NCBI GenBank assembly: GCA_020627645.1
Contig: JAHDGN010000110.1
Span: 1 to 9,223, forward strand
Direction: 5' to 3'
Length of the DNA: 9,223 nucleotides
Source of the DNA: Akkermansiaceae bacterium
Lineage (GTDB): Bacteria > Verrucomicrobiota > Verrucomicrobiia > Verrucomicrobiales > Akkermansiaceae
Shown: piece by piece, positions 1 through 7,600 of the stretch
Position numbering within the stretch: the first letter of the stretch is position 1
Layout of the letters: every line of letters begins with the position of its first letter
Program-made: the position numbers and the translations under genes
Notes under the pieces: generated by a model
What the model was told of the DNA's origin: nothing
The model's database searches: none
What the model saw: the letters and a program-made list of their open reading frames with translations, nothing else

Positions 1-1
1 G

Positions 2-937
2 GAGTTCGGTTTCGGGGGAGCGGCGGTTGTTTCATTACTTATTTTTCTTAAGCTAGACGATTCTTTCAAAAATCTCACATATCTCTGGATGATCGTCTGT
101 TTGGCTATGGCTGTTGGTTTTTGTCTCTATACGCGGAGCCTTGGGAGCCCTCTCATGTTTATTTTGATTTTGATCATGATGCCACTTGCAACTACGGAGA
201 TTGGAACCGATGGATGGATTTCTGGAATTATGAGGGATGCGGTCACATTCCATGGAGGTTGGATTTTGGTATACACCTCGGCTATTATGATGGTGTTGCG
301 ATTCTTTGCGGGAACCATTGGTAAATTTTTGGCTCCGCTACCATTATTGATTCTTAGCTCGGTTCTTGCGATCTGTGGTCTTTTGGCGCTCTCAGTTTCT
401 TCAGGAGTATTTTTGATCTTCGCTGCTGCTACACTTTATGCCCTTGGCAAAACGTTCTTCTGGCCAACGATGCTGGGCATTGTTTCTGAGCAGACCCCGA
501 AAGGAGGTGCTCTCACGCTGAATGCGATTGCTGGTATCGGAATGTTGGCTGTAGGTGTCCTAGGATTTCCCTATATTGGTGCCTTGAAGGAGAAAAAGGC
601 TGTTTCCGAAGTAGCCAAAGTCGAGGAGGCGAAATCAGTCCCTGGGCTACTTGTTGACGGGGAGGTGGCATCAGATGTTCTTGAAGAAAAGAGTATCTAT
701 TACAATACAATCAATTACCCGAGTTTGAAGGGTGAAAAAATGGATGCTGTTCTTGACGGTCAAGACGAGGATGTCGTGAAAGCAGTGAAAGGTGCGCAAA
801 AAGGGAGTGCTCAGAAAGCTTTGGCGAATATGGCTATTTTTCCTCTAGTGATGCTTGTTGCATACGTTCTTCTTTATCTCTATTTCAGATCAAAAGGAGG
901 ATATAGGCCTCATGAACTTTCTTCTGGGACTCATTGA
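2..937 (+). CDS. MFS transporter, C-terminal part (5' end outside window)
   Basis: The reading frame is open from base 2 with no stop, so the gene begins left of the window; an internal ATG at 89 is not the true start. The visible 311 residues hold about eight membrane segments, which fits the later half of a 12-helix major facilitator. A short 'RFFAGTIGKF' stretch resembles the loop motif between MFS helices 8 and 9. The segment 'LGKTFFWPTMLGIVSE' followed by 'PKGGAL' is one I associate with MFS permeases of Verrucomicrobia and Planctomycetes. Between the last two helices lies a charged, soluble insert of about 75 residues (about 595-820 of the DNA), longer than the usual MFS loop. The protein ends in 'KGGYRPHEL' after the final helix. 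The inner-membrane location is clear. The substrate cannot be read from the sequence; sugars are one possibility, because fucose- and hexose-type permeases are common relatives. Confidence 0.85.
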   Translation, partial: EFGFGGAAVVSLLIFLKLDDSFKNLTYLWMIVCLAMAVGFCLYTRSLGSPLMFILILIMMPLATTEIGTDGWISGIMRDAVTFHGGWILVYTSAIMMVLRFFAGTIGKFLAPLPLLILSSVLAICGLLALSVSSGVFLIFAAATLYALGKTFFWPTMLGIVSEQTPKGGALTLNAIAGIGMLAVGVLGFPYIGALKEKKAVSEVAKVEEAKSVPGLLVDGEVASDVLEEKSIYYNTINYPSLKGEKMDAVLDGQDEDVVKAVKGAQKGSAQKALANMAIFPLVMLVAYVLLYLYFRSKGGYRPHELSSGTH

Positions 938-960
938 TCCCTGTAGGATAGACAGCTTTT

Positions 961-994
961 TTGCAACGGCAGCCTTCGGGTTGCCGTTTTTATT
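961..994 (+). terminator. Intrinsic terminator with UUCG tetraloop after the MFS gene
   Basis: Bases 965-974 (AACGGCAGCC) pair with 979-988 (GGGTTGCCGTT) through ten pairs, one of them G-U. The loop is TTCG closed by C-G, the exceptionally stable cUUCGg tetraloop. A T-run (987-991) and further T-rich sequence follow. It lies 27 bases after the MFS stop codon and separates that gene from the lipoprotein gene. Confidence 0.9.
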
Positions 995-1069
995 TGGTTT
1001 TTTCTCATCGAAATCAGGATTGCGTTTTTTTGGGGAGATCGTAGAAAGTTCGCCTCTGAAACGTTCGTT

Positions 1070-1717
1070 ATGAAACTTTTGTCTTTTTTTATGCTTACCT
1101 TGGTTTTTGTGGGGTGTGGGAATTTGAATTCGGTAGGAACCAAGCATCAAGGGGAGGGGATTCACTCCAAAAAAACGGTTGTTCCTAGGTCTTTTAAGAA
1201 TGCCAAGAGCCCGAATGGCTTTCATCCGGCAAAGGTGAACCCTGAAGTGGCGGCTCGAGCGGCTGGATACAAAAAAGATAAGCATGGAATGCCAACTTAT
1301 CCCGATAAAGTCAGGACTCGAGTCGTGCGGACGACCGCCTACTCTCATATGGAGATGGAGAAAGGGGCGCCATGGAAGAAGAATGCTTTGGGGACTATTT
1401 TGAAGTATGGGAAGATTCGGAGCGCGGCTGCTGATTGGTCAAAGTATCCGGTGGGGACCAAATTTAAGATCAAGGGGCTTCCTCATACCTATGTGGTTGA
1501 TGATTACGGTTCGGCTTTGGTGGGAACCAACACGGTTGATATCTATCATCCAACCTTAAGGTCGATGCGTCGTTGGGGGACAAGGAAGGTTGAATTGACC
1601 GTGATTGAATGGGGTTCTTGGGAGAAGACTTTGAAAATTTTGAAGGGAAGAACGAAGTATCGCCACACTCGGAAGATGTATTACGCTGCTCGTTCGAAAA
1701 CAGGAGGGAAGTTATAA
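1070..1717 (+). CDS. 3D-domain lipoprotein, putative cell-wall-active protein
   Basis: 215 residues. The N-terminus has a short basic start, a hydrophobic stretch and the lipobox-like 'FVGC', so Cys16 is the probable lipidated residue. A low-complexity basic linker follows to about residue 80. Residues 84-180 match the 3D domain, named for three conserved aspartates: 'VVRTTAY' opens it, then 'AAADWSKYPVGTKFKI' (Asp122), 'YVVDDYGSA' (Asp144/145) and 'NTVDIYHP' (Asp157), closing with 'RWGTRKVELTVIEWG'. This is the fold of the catalytic part of MltA lytic transglycosylases and of Rpf/YuiC-type proteins. A role in peptidoglycan cleavage or binding at the envelope is therefore an inference from the family. 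The basic tail (residues 190-215) is unlike the domain. No Shine-Dalgarno sequence precedes the ATG. The start is chosen because it gives a complete signal sequence. The gene may share a transcript with nth. Confidence 0.8.
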   Translation: MKLLSFFMLTLVFVGCGNLNSVGTKHQGEGIHSKKTVVPRSFKNAKSPNGFHPAKVNPEVAARAAGYKKDKHGMPTYPDKVRTRVVRTTAYSHMEMEKGAPWKKNALGTILKYGKIRSAAADWSKYPVGTKFKIKGLPHTYVVDDYGSALVGTNTVDIYHPTLRSMRRWGTRKVELTVIEWGSWEKTLKILKGRTKYRHTRKMYYAARSKTGGKL

Positions 1718-1774
1718 GTTGGTCTTACGTCTCGTCGGAACCGGTGTATTGGAGAGGGCGAGTGTTTCTGAGAG

Positions 1775-2425
1775 ATGTTAAAGAAAGAGCGAGCTGACTA
1801 TGTGTTGAAGAGGTTGGAGGAGTTGTATCCCGAGACTCCAGTTCCTTTAGATCATCGGAATGAGTTCACTTTGTTGGTGGCGGTTCTTTTGTCGGCTCAG
1901 TGCACTGATGCACGGGTGAATCTTGTTACGCCGGCTCTATTTGATCTGGCTGAGTCGGCTGAGGCCATGCTCAGGCTCACAGTTGAGGATATTGATGCGA
2001 TTGTGAGGCCCTGTGGTCTCGCTCCTAGGAAGGCGAAAGCGATTCGGGGGTTATCGGAAATTCTTGTGGAGAAGCATGGAGGTCGAGTTCCAGAGGATTT
2101 TGAGGCCTTGGAGGCTTTGCCGGGAGTTGGGCATAAGACGGCTTCGGTCGTGATGGCTCAGGCTTTTGGGGTTCCAGCTTTTCCAGTTGATACACATATA
2201 CACCGTCTGGCTCAGCGTTGGAAACTCACTGACGGTAAGAGTGTTGTTAAAACTGAGATGGATTTAAAGAAGTTATTTCCGAGGGAATCGTGGAATAAGT
2301 TGCATCTGCAGATTATCTTTTATGGCAGAGAGTATTGTTCGGCGAGGGGGTGTGACGGAATGGTCTGTGAAATCTGTCGTACCCTGTTCCCCGATCGTAA
2401 AAATCCCGTTATTACAAGGAAGTAG
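1775..2425 (+). CDS. nth: Endonuclease III, DNA glycosylase/AP lyase
   Basis: 216 residues, near the 211 of the E. coli enzyme. It removes oxidised pyrimidines in base excision repair and cuts the resulting abasic site. 'LLSAQCTDARVN' (residues 38-49) matches the family's N-terminal block. The helix-hairpin-helix 'LPGVGHKTASVVM' (115-127) carries the catalytic Lys121. 'FPVDTHIHRLAQR' (136-148) carries the catalytic Asp139. Four cysteines near the C-terminus (188, 193, 198, 201) should hold the 4Fe-4S cluster, but they are spaced C-X4-C-X4-C-X2-C instead of the textbook C-X6-C-X2-C-X5-C. The start is well fixed: an in-frame TGA lies at 1769-1771, just upstream of the ATG. It follows the 3D lipoprotein gene by 57 bases, with no terminator seen between them. 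Confidence 0.95.
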   Translation: MLKKERADYVLKRLEELYPETPVPLDHRNEFTLLVAVLLSAQCTDARVNLVTPALFDLAESAEAMLRLTVEDIDAIVRPCGLAPRKAKAIRGLSEILVEKHGGRVPEDFEALEALPGVGHKTASVVMAQAFGVPAFPVDTHIHRLAQRWKLTDGKSVVKTEMDLKKLFPRESWNKLHLQIIFYGREYCSARGCDGMVCEICRTLFPDRKNPVITRK

Positions 2426-2566
2426 CGAGTTTTTTTAGGGAGAGTTAATTATCAATCATCTTAAATTTGCTTAATTTTTCCCAAAAATACTGAAAAGTTC
2501 CTTTACTGATCGTTTTCGGTTTTGAGAATGCGAGACCGTTCACACCAAACCTAGAATTAAAGAAAT
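2426..2566 (+). promoter_or_regulatory. AT-rich leader upstream of exbB, promoter expected but not resolved
   Basis: This 141-base gap is clearly more AT-rich than the flanking genes and precedes the first gene of the exb locus, so a promoter is expected here. The best hexamer pair I can see is TTGCTT (2467-2472) with TACTGA (2488-2493) at a 15-base spacing, which is weak. A small hairpin with two G-U pairs is possible at 2517-2524/2531-2538. There is no Shine-Dalgarno sequence before the exbB ATG; the last bases are A-rich. No convincing nth terminator is visible. Confidence 0.3.
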
Positions 2567-3352
2567 ATGTTTCACATCAAAAAGAATCGCTCCGTTAAGA
2601 CATGGATTGCTGGGGCTAGTGTCACCCTTCTTACTATCCTCCCCGTTCTCGCACAGGAGGGTGCTAAAAAGAAAAATGCTTTGGACCGCTTCCTCTTAGA
2701 TGGGGGGATGCTCACGATCTTCATTGTTGCGGTCGGGTTGCTCTCGCTCATTAGTTTGGTGGTTTTCAACTTTATGAATTTGACCAAGGCGAAATTTGCA
2801 CCGGACGATTTGAAAGCTGCGCTTTTTGATCACATGGCAAATTGTCGTGTTCGTTCGGCGATTGAGCTTTCAGCTTCTCATCCTTCGTATTTGGGGCGGA
2901 TGATGGCATATTCTCTTCCAAATATCGATGCGACTCGGCCTGAGGATCTTGGGAGGGATCATGTTGAAGATGCGATTGCTGATTTCTCCATCAATGAGAC
3001 GCGGAAGCAGATGACATTCATCACCTTGCTCTCGCTGGTTGCGCAGGCTGCGCCGATGCTTGGTCTTTTCGGGACTGTTTTTGGTATGATTGGAGCTTTT
3101 GCGACTTTGGGTGAAAACTCAGGAGCGGATCCTTCGGATTTGGCGAGTGATATTTCGGTGGCTCTCTTGACTACGATGTGGGGACTGATTGTGGCTATTC
3201 TCTCTCTTTTGGCTTATTTCTTCTTTAAGAATCGTTTCAATGCACTTGTTGCTGATTGTCATGGGACGGCTGAAAATCTGATCAACGCTTCGATTCAGAC
3301 AGTGAATGCCGATGCGCATCTTGCTAAGATTCCTGAGGGTATCGCCGTTTAA
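2567..3352 (+). CDS. exbB: ExbB/TolQ/MotA-family proton channel with N-terminal signal peptide
   Basis: 261 residues. It is the inner-membrane proton channel that powers ExbD partners. A basic N-terminus and hydrophobic run ending 'LPVLAQEG' form a likely signal peptide cleaved near Ala29. This leaves a short charged periplasmic stretch (about 30-45), as in ExbB variants with N-terminal extensions. Membrane segments follow at about 47-71, 152-180 and 196-220, with the usual cytoplasmic loop (72-150) between the first two. Family signatures are 'APMLGLFGTVFGMIGAF' (162-178; Thr170 matches E. coli ExbB Thr148) and 'ISVALLTTMWGLIVAI' (196-211; Thr203 matches Thr181). The position matching ExbB Glu176 appears to be Val198, a non-polar residue, as in more distant MotA/TolQ relatives. 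It is the first gene of the exbB-exbD-exbD-TPR-TPR series. ExbB rather than TolQ is preferred because no tol-pal genes are nearby, but the two cannot be separated firmly. Confidence 0.92.
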   Translation: MFHIKKNRSVKTWIAGASVTLLTILPVLAQEGAKKKNALDRFLLDGGMLTIFIVAVGLLSLISLVVFNFMNLTKAKFAPDDLKAALFDHMANCRVRSAIELSASHPSYLGRMMAYSLPNIDATRPEDLGRDHVEDAIADFSINETRKQMTFITLLSLVAQAAPMLGLFGTVFGMIGAFATLGENSGADPSDLASDISVALLTTMWGLIVAILSLLAYFFFKNRFNALVADCHGTAENLINASIQTVNADAHLAKIPEGIAV

Positions 3353-3361
3353 GTTGAGAAT

Positions 3362-3407
3362 GGAATGATTGTGCGCTCCGTGTTTGGAGCGCACTCTAGG
3401 TCATTCT
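3362..3407 (+). other. Two-part hairpin between exbB and the first exbD
   Basis: A perfect 9-bp GC-rich stem, GTGCGCTCC (3371-3379) with GGAGCGCAC (3386-3394), encloses a 6-base loop. An outer stem, GAATGA (3363-3368) with TCATTC (3401-3406), extends it across an internal loop. No T-run follows, so it is a poor terminator. It is better explained as an mRNA processing or stability element that could set different ExbB and ExbD levels. Confidence 0.6.
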
Positions 3408-3432
3408 GGAGTCAAAATTTAAGAAAAGAGAT

Positions 3433-3894
3433 ATGGCAAGTGATCGATTAAGGCAAGCGAGTAGGGAGGTTGGAGAGCCGGCGGAGATGGATATGTCACC
3501 AATGATTGACATGGTCTTCTTGCTTCTTCTCTTCTTCTTGGTGGTTTCCAATCCCAAAACGATTAAGATTGATCCTACTGTGAAGCCTCCGGTTGCGAAG
3601 TATGCTGGTGCGGCCGATACACTTGATGGCAAGATCGTCATCAATATTCATAACGATGGGTCTTACTCAAGTGAGGGTGGTCAAAAGCTGGCAGAGGGCG
3701 ATCAACTGCTCGAGTATTTGAAGAAAGAAAAAGACAAGGTGAAGTCAGAGGGGCATGAGCCTGTCCTTCACATTCGGGCTGATGCCAAGGGGGCTTTCAA
3801 GCTTTGTCAGAAGGTGATGAAGTCTGGAAGTAAAGCAGGAATTCAATTGATGGCTCACGGCGCCTACAACAAGCCTGCGCCATCGTCTAGGTAA
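3433..3894 (+). CDS. exbD: ExbD/TolR-family transport protein, first copy
   Basis: 153 residues with the standard ExbD layout: a short cytoplasmic N-terminus, one membrane helix (about 22-38) and a periplasmic domain to the C-terminus. 'MDMSPMIDMVFLLLLFFLV' contains the essential membrane aspartate, Asp26, matching E. coli ExbD Asp25. The domain from about residue 66 ('GKIVINIHNDGSY') to 140 has the alternating strands and helices of the ExbD/TolR fold, including 'LHIRADAKGAFKLCQKVM'. ExbD proteins sit within the ExbB pentamer pore and couple proton flow to a periplasmic partner. The gene begins 80 bases after exbB and ends 45 bases before the second exbD. 'AAGAAAAGAG' before the ATG is at best a weak ribosome binding site. 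The protein is clearly different in sequence from the second copy, so this is an old paralogue pair rather than a fresh duplication. Confidence 0.92.
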   Translation: MASDRLRQASREVGEPAEMDMSPMIDMVFLLLLFFLVVSNPKTIKIDPTVKPPVAKYAGAADTLDGKIVINIHNDGSYSSEGGQKLAEGDQLLEYLKKEKDKVKSEGHEPVLHIRADAKGAFKLCQKVMKSGSKAGIQLMAHGAYNKPAPSSR

Positions 3895-3939
3895 CTCTCT
3901 CCGCCTTTATTTTCTCAAGAAATCTAATTCTAGACAACT

Positions 3940-4419
3940 ATGGCAAGACACAAAAAAATGCAGCCACCTGAGGAAGATGAACCAGGTTTGGATATTTCCT
4001 CATTGATTGACGTTTGTTTCCTTCTCCTCATTTACTTTTTGGTGACCACTCAGATCGTTCGGAAAGAGCAAGAACTGAGCCAGACTTTGCCCTCAAACGC
4101 TCCGACGGATGTTCAGCCTGAACTTGCTCCTCTCTTTATCTTGATTGAGGGTGACGGTGCTATTTCCTACAAAGGCGATGGGGGGGACATCATCGAGCGG
4201 GAGCCGGCGGGTGGAGGAAGAGATCTGAATACCCTTGATGAGGATCTGGTGCAGTATAAGGGGCATGCTGATACAGCAGGTCACAAGGCTATGGTTCAGA
4301 TTAAGGTGGATCCGGAAGCTAAACAGCAGCGAGTTGTTGATGTGCTGAATGCCTTAGCTCGCCGAGATATTAAGAACATCACCTTCACCGCATACTCTGA
4401 TGATGAGGTCGCCGAGTAG
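3940..4419 (+). CDS. exbD: ExbD/TolR-family transport protein, second copy
   Basis: 159 residues. An acidic cytoplasmic N-terminus ('PPEEDEPGLDIS') leads into the single membrane helix (about 21-37), 'SSLIDVCFLLLIYFLVTT', with the conserved aspartate at Asp24. The periplasmic domain ends in a typical ExbD motif, 'VQIKVDPEAKQQRVVDVL' followed by 'ALARRDIKNITFTA'. Between its strands is a glycine- and acid-rich insert (about residues 79-115) that the first copy lacks. Both membrane aspartates are intact, so both copies could take part in proton coupling, either as a mixed pair around one ExbB pentamer or in separate complexes. No Shine-Dalgarno sequence is visible before the ATG. Nothing of note was seen in the 45-base gap before it. 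It is the last short gene before a 212-base spacer and the large TPR gene. Confidence 0.92.
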   Translation: MARHKKMQPPEEDEPGLDISSLIDVCFLLLIYFLVTTQIVRKEQELSQTLPSNAPTDVQPELAPLFILIEGDGAISYKGDGGDIIEREPAGGGRDLNTLDEDLVQYKGHADTAGHKAMVQIKVDPEAKQQRVVDVLNALARRDIKNITFTAYSDDEVAE

Positions 4420-4441
4420 AGATTCAGCATTATTTTAGTCG

Positions 4442-4460
4442 AAAAACTCTCGAGTTTTTT
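4442..4460 (+). terminator. AT-rich hairpin with T-run just after the second exbD
   Basis: AAAAACT (4442-4448) pairs with AGTTTTT (4453-4459) around the loop CTCG, and the T-run is part of the 3' arm. It starts 22 bases after the exbD stop codon. The stem has few G-C pairs, so termination here would be weak or partial. The near-symmetry means it could also act on the other strand. Confidence 0.4.
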
Positions 4461-4487
4461 ATATCAAGTATCGGGATTCAGGGCAAT

Positions 4488-4553
4488 ATGAATGAAGCTC
4501 AATTGCGACTACTATCTTCTAAGACAATCTTAGCCTCTTACGTTCTAATTTAA
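4488..4553 (+). CDS. Possible 21-codon leader ORF before the terminator hairpin
   Basis: A short frame runs from ATG at 4488 to TAA at 4551-4553, beginning MNEAQLRLL and ending SYVLI. It contains five Leu, two Ile and one Val. 'AGGG' a few bases before the ATG is a weak ribosome site. The stop lies only about five bases before the terminator stem, the geometry expected of an attenuator leader peptide. A frame this short is common by chance, so the call rests on position alone. Confidence 0.2.
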   Translation: MNEAQLRLLSSKTILASYVLI

Positions 4554-4554
4554 A

Positions 4555-4597
4555 GCGGAGGGCTGATGGGCCGCCATGGTCTGTCAGCCTTTTTTTA
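4555..4597 (+). terminator. Intrinsic terminator or attenuator 35 bases before the large TPR gene
   Basis: AGGGCTGA (4559-4566) pairs with TCAGCCTT (4584-4591). G-U-rich pairs continue inward to 4572/4578, leaving the loop GCCAT. A run of seven T (4590-4596) follows. This is a good intrinsic terminator on the + strand. It lies 140 bases after exbD but only 35 bases before the TPR gene ATG, with no clear promoter between. It may therefore partly stop transcription of the exb genes, or act as an attenuator in the leader of the TPR genes. Confidence 0.8.
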
Positions 4598-4631
4598 CCA
4601 TTAATACCAACCACAACTTATCACACTGACT

Positions 4632-7600
4632 ATGACCTCCAACCCATTGTTTCGTCGCCCTCTCGGCGTTCTTCTAATGATTCTTCTGGGCTTATGTGCC
4701 CCTCTTACTGGCCGTACGGTCGATCAATATGCTAGTGATGCTACGAAGGCGATGAAGGCTAGTAAGTGGCAAGAAGCACATACCCTTCTTTCGACTGCGA
4801 CGAGCAAGTTTGATGGTCGCGCGTTGGCCATTTTTGGTCCTCGGTTCGGATGGTTTTGGTATCAGAAGGGATATTGTGAATTGAAGTTGCGCCAGTTTGA
4901 TGAGGCGGCTGCTTCGTTTAAAATCTGTTACGAGAAATATAAGAATCGTGCTCCTAAGGAAGGTCAGAGACCGAGCGTGAATCTTTTCAACAAGAAGGCC
5001 CTTCTGATGTGGGGGCATGCGGCGAAGGGCTCAGAAGAGTGGAAGCAGTCCATCAAGATGTATAAGAAGTTCCTTCAGGAGCGGGATAAGAATCGTGATA
5101 CCTATAATATCGGTGTTCTTCACATCAACATGGCGATTAATCACTATAAGTTGGGGCAGTTAGATAAAGGGCACGAGTTCATGGAGAAGGCTCTCGAGAA
5201 CAAAGTGAAGTGGGAGACCCCGAATACCTCTATCATGTCGGTCTTCAATGTTCTGGTTGAAAAATCGATTGAATTGGAGAAAGAGAAAGATCTCCTTGGT
5301 TTTATTTCTCGCAATCGTTCGCACGTGAAGCTTGAGCCCTTTGAGAGTCATCAATTTACGCCGCTTCTGATGAAGCTTGCTCAGGATGCGAAGGATGCCG
5401 AGATGCTCAAAACGACGTTTGAGTTGTATGCTTTGATTCCAAGTACGGTTTCTATTATTGATGACGTTAAGGCGCGTCAGTTTTTGGTGGGTGATTATGA
5501 GCGGACGATCCGGGATGGTTCGATGATTTTGAAGAAGGCGGATTTGGACGCTGACTTGGTTACGTTGGAAGAGGTGAATGCGAACGGACAGGTTAACGAG
5601 ATATACGCCTACTTGAACACAGCAGTTCTTCATGAGGAGGAAGAGAATGTTCGTGGTGCATTTGCGGTCTACGAGCAATTAGAGCTCTACTTCCCGAATG
5701 CGGCGATTGTCTCGGTGGATAAGGATGGTAAGCGCGAGGTGCGGAAGATGAGAGAGGACAACTTGTTTAATTTGGTGAGAACTTCTGCAGTGATCGGGGA
5801 AGTGTTGATCACTGAAAAATATGGTTCGCTGTTTTTGAGAGACTTCCCGGACAGTAAATATGTGGATGAGGTTCGTCGCATGATGCTCACGAGTTTGTTC
5901 TTCAATAGCGAGTATGAGAAATGTGTTGAGGTTGCAGAGATCATGATGCCGAAATTGAGTAAGCCATCGAAACAGCATGATATTTGCCTCTTTGTTCTTG
6001 GTGGAAGTAAGCATTACCTTGGAGCTTTTTACGAGGCTCAGCCAATGTTGGATGAGTATATTAAGACCTATGGTGGTGAGAGTGCTGACAAGACTCGATT
6101 GCAGGCTGCGACCTATTTTCAGGCTGCGAACCGTTCTCGCCTCCAGGAATTCAAGGAAGCGGGGAGGTTGCTTGATAAGTTCCTCAAAAAGTACCCAGAG
6201 CCTCGGTCAAATATTTACTACCCATTTGCTCTGTTTGACCGGGCAAACTGCCATTATTCGGAAGAGGAGCCTGAGCCTGCATTGAAACTGGTGACTCGGG
6301 TGGAAGAGGAGTTTCCTGGGGTTTCTGTGATGGAGTCTAATTTCGCTCTTAAGGGGAATATTCTTCAGACTTTAAAGAGGCCAGCTGAAGCAGAGGAATA
6401 TTATATCAAGGCGCTTGATTTGGCGGAGCGTAAGAAAAACGACTTGGTGGCTGGTGAGTGTCTTTTCTACCTGACGGCGCTTCTTGGGGAGGAGCCAGCA
6501 AAGGGGAAGAAAAACCCGAAGCTCAAAGAGTCGGTCAAGTATTACAACAAGTTTTGGGAGGAGTATCCCGAGTCACCGTTTAAAGGAAAAGTGGCTGTTG
6601 CTGGGATCCCAGGGATGGCTGAGATCGGGAAGCGTAAAGAAGCTCTCGAGCGTCTGCAGGTTGTGATTGCCGATATTTCTAACGAACCGAATACACCAGA
6701 CTTGGAAGAGGTGATTGGTTCTTACACCGAGGCTTATCTTGTTGAGAACTCAGCAGAGGAGCTGAAGGAGCATTACTATAATTTCCCTGGGATTGATTCT
6801 CGGGATAAGACAACAAGAGCTTTGTTGCGAATTGCGATCATCTCGGTCTTTGAAGATGAATTGAAGAAAGCTGAGAAGGAAAAGGATCAGCAAAAAATCG
6901 CCCGTGCCAATGCGGACATCAAGACGCTCTTTGGTGAGCTTCAAACAGACTTTAAACCTGAGGAGATGACCCCGTTTATCTTGGTGAAGGTGGGTCGGTT
7001 TATCAACAAAACCAGGAGCCCAATGCAGGCTGTGCCATACTTTAAGAAAGCTTTGGAGGATAAGAAGGCCTTAGAGTATCGCCTCCCCGCGATGAATGGT
7101 CTGGCTAAATCATATGCTCTTGGTGGATCAAGCGATCAGAAGAGGGAAGCGATTGGGTTATTGAAGAAAGTTGGAGAAGAGTCCGAAAGCAGCAGTGAAA
7201 AAGCTGAGGCCTTGTTCACAGCCGCCGAAATTCACTTCAATCTTGGTGAGTATGACGCGGTGGTTACCAAGACGCGCGAATACATCAACAACCGGAGATT
7301 CCGAAAGAAGAATGTGGATTGTCGTTACTTGTTGGCTCAGGCCCATGACAAAAACGGGAAGGTTGAAGACGCAATCGTGTCCTATCAAAACTTCCTGTTG
7401 CCGAGTTTGGCAGGTTCTATCAAATTCTCAGCCCCGTCGGTCCATCGTTGGATGGAGCTATTGTGGAGTCGAAATGGGAAAAATAGTGCTGGGGTGAGTG
7501 ATCGTCAGTTGGCCTATGACAGTGGGAAAAAGTATCTTAGGGACACCTCCAGAGCGATTACGAATGCTAAGGTGACTGAGGAGGAGCACGAGCTTTATGA

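Noticed and set aside
890..1348. 152-codon open frame on the - strand
   Set aside because: It crosses the MFS terminator and the start of the 3D lipoprotein gene and encodes a basic, low-complexity product without motifs.
2522..2557. TTGAGA and TAGAAT as an exbB promoter
   Set aside because: The spacing is 24 bases, too long for a sigma-70 type promoter.
2567..4419. Reading the exb genes as tolQ-tolR of a Tol-Pal system
   Set aside because: No tolA, tolB, pal or ybgF follows, and two ExbD copies with a signal-peptide ExbB fit the ExbB/ExbD family better.
4632..4680. Twin-arginine signal on the large TPR protein (FRRPLG)
   Set aside because: The residues after RR do not fit the S-R-R-x-F-L-K pattern; an ordinary Sec signal explains the N-terminus.
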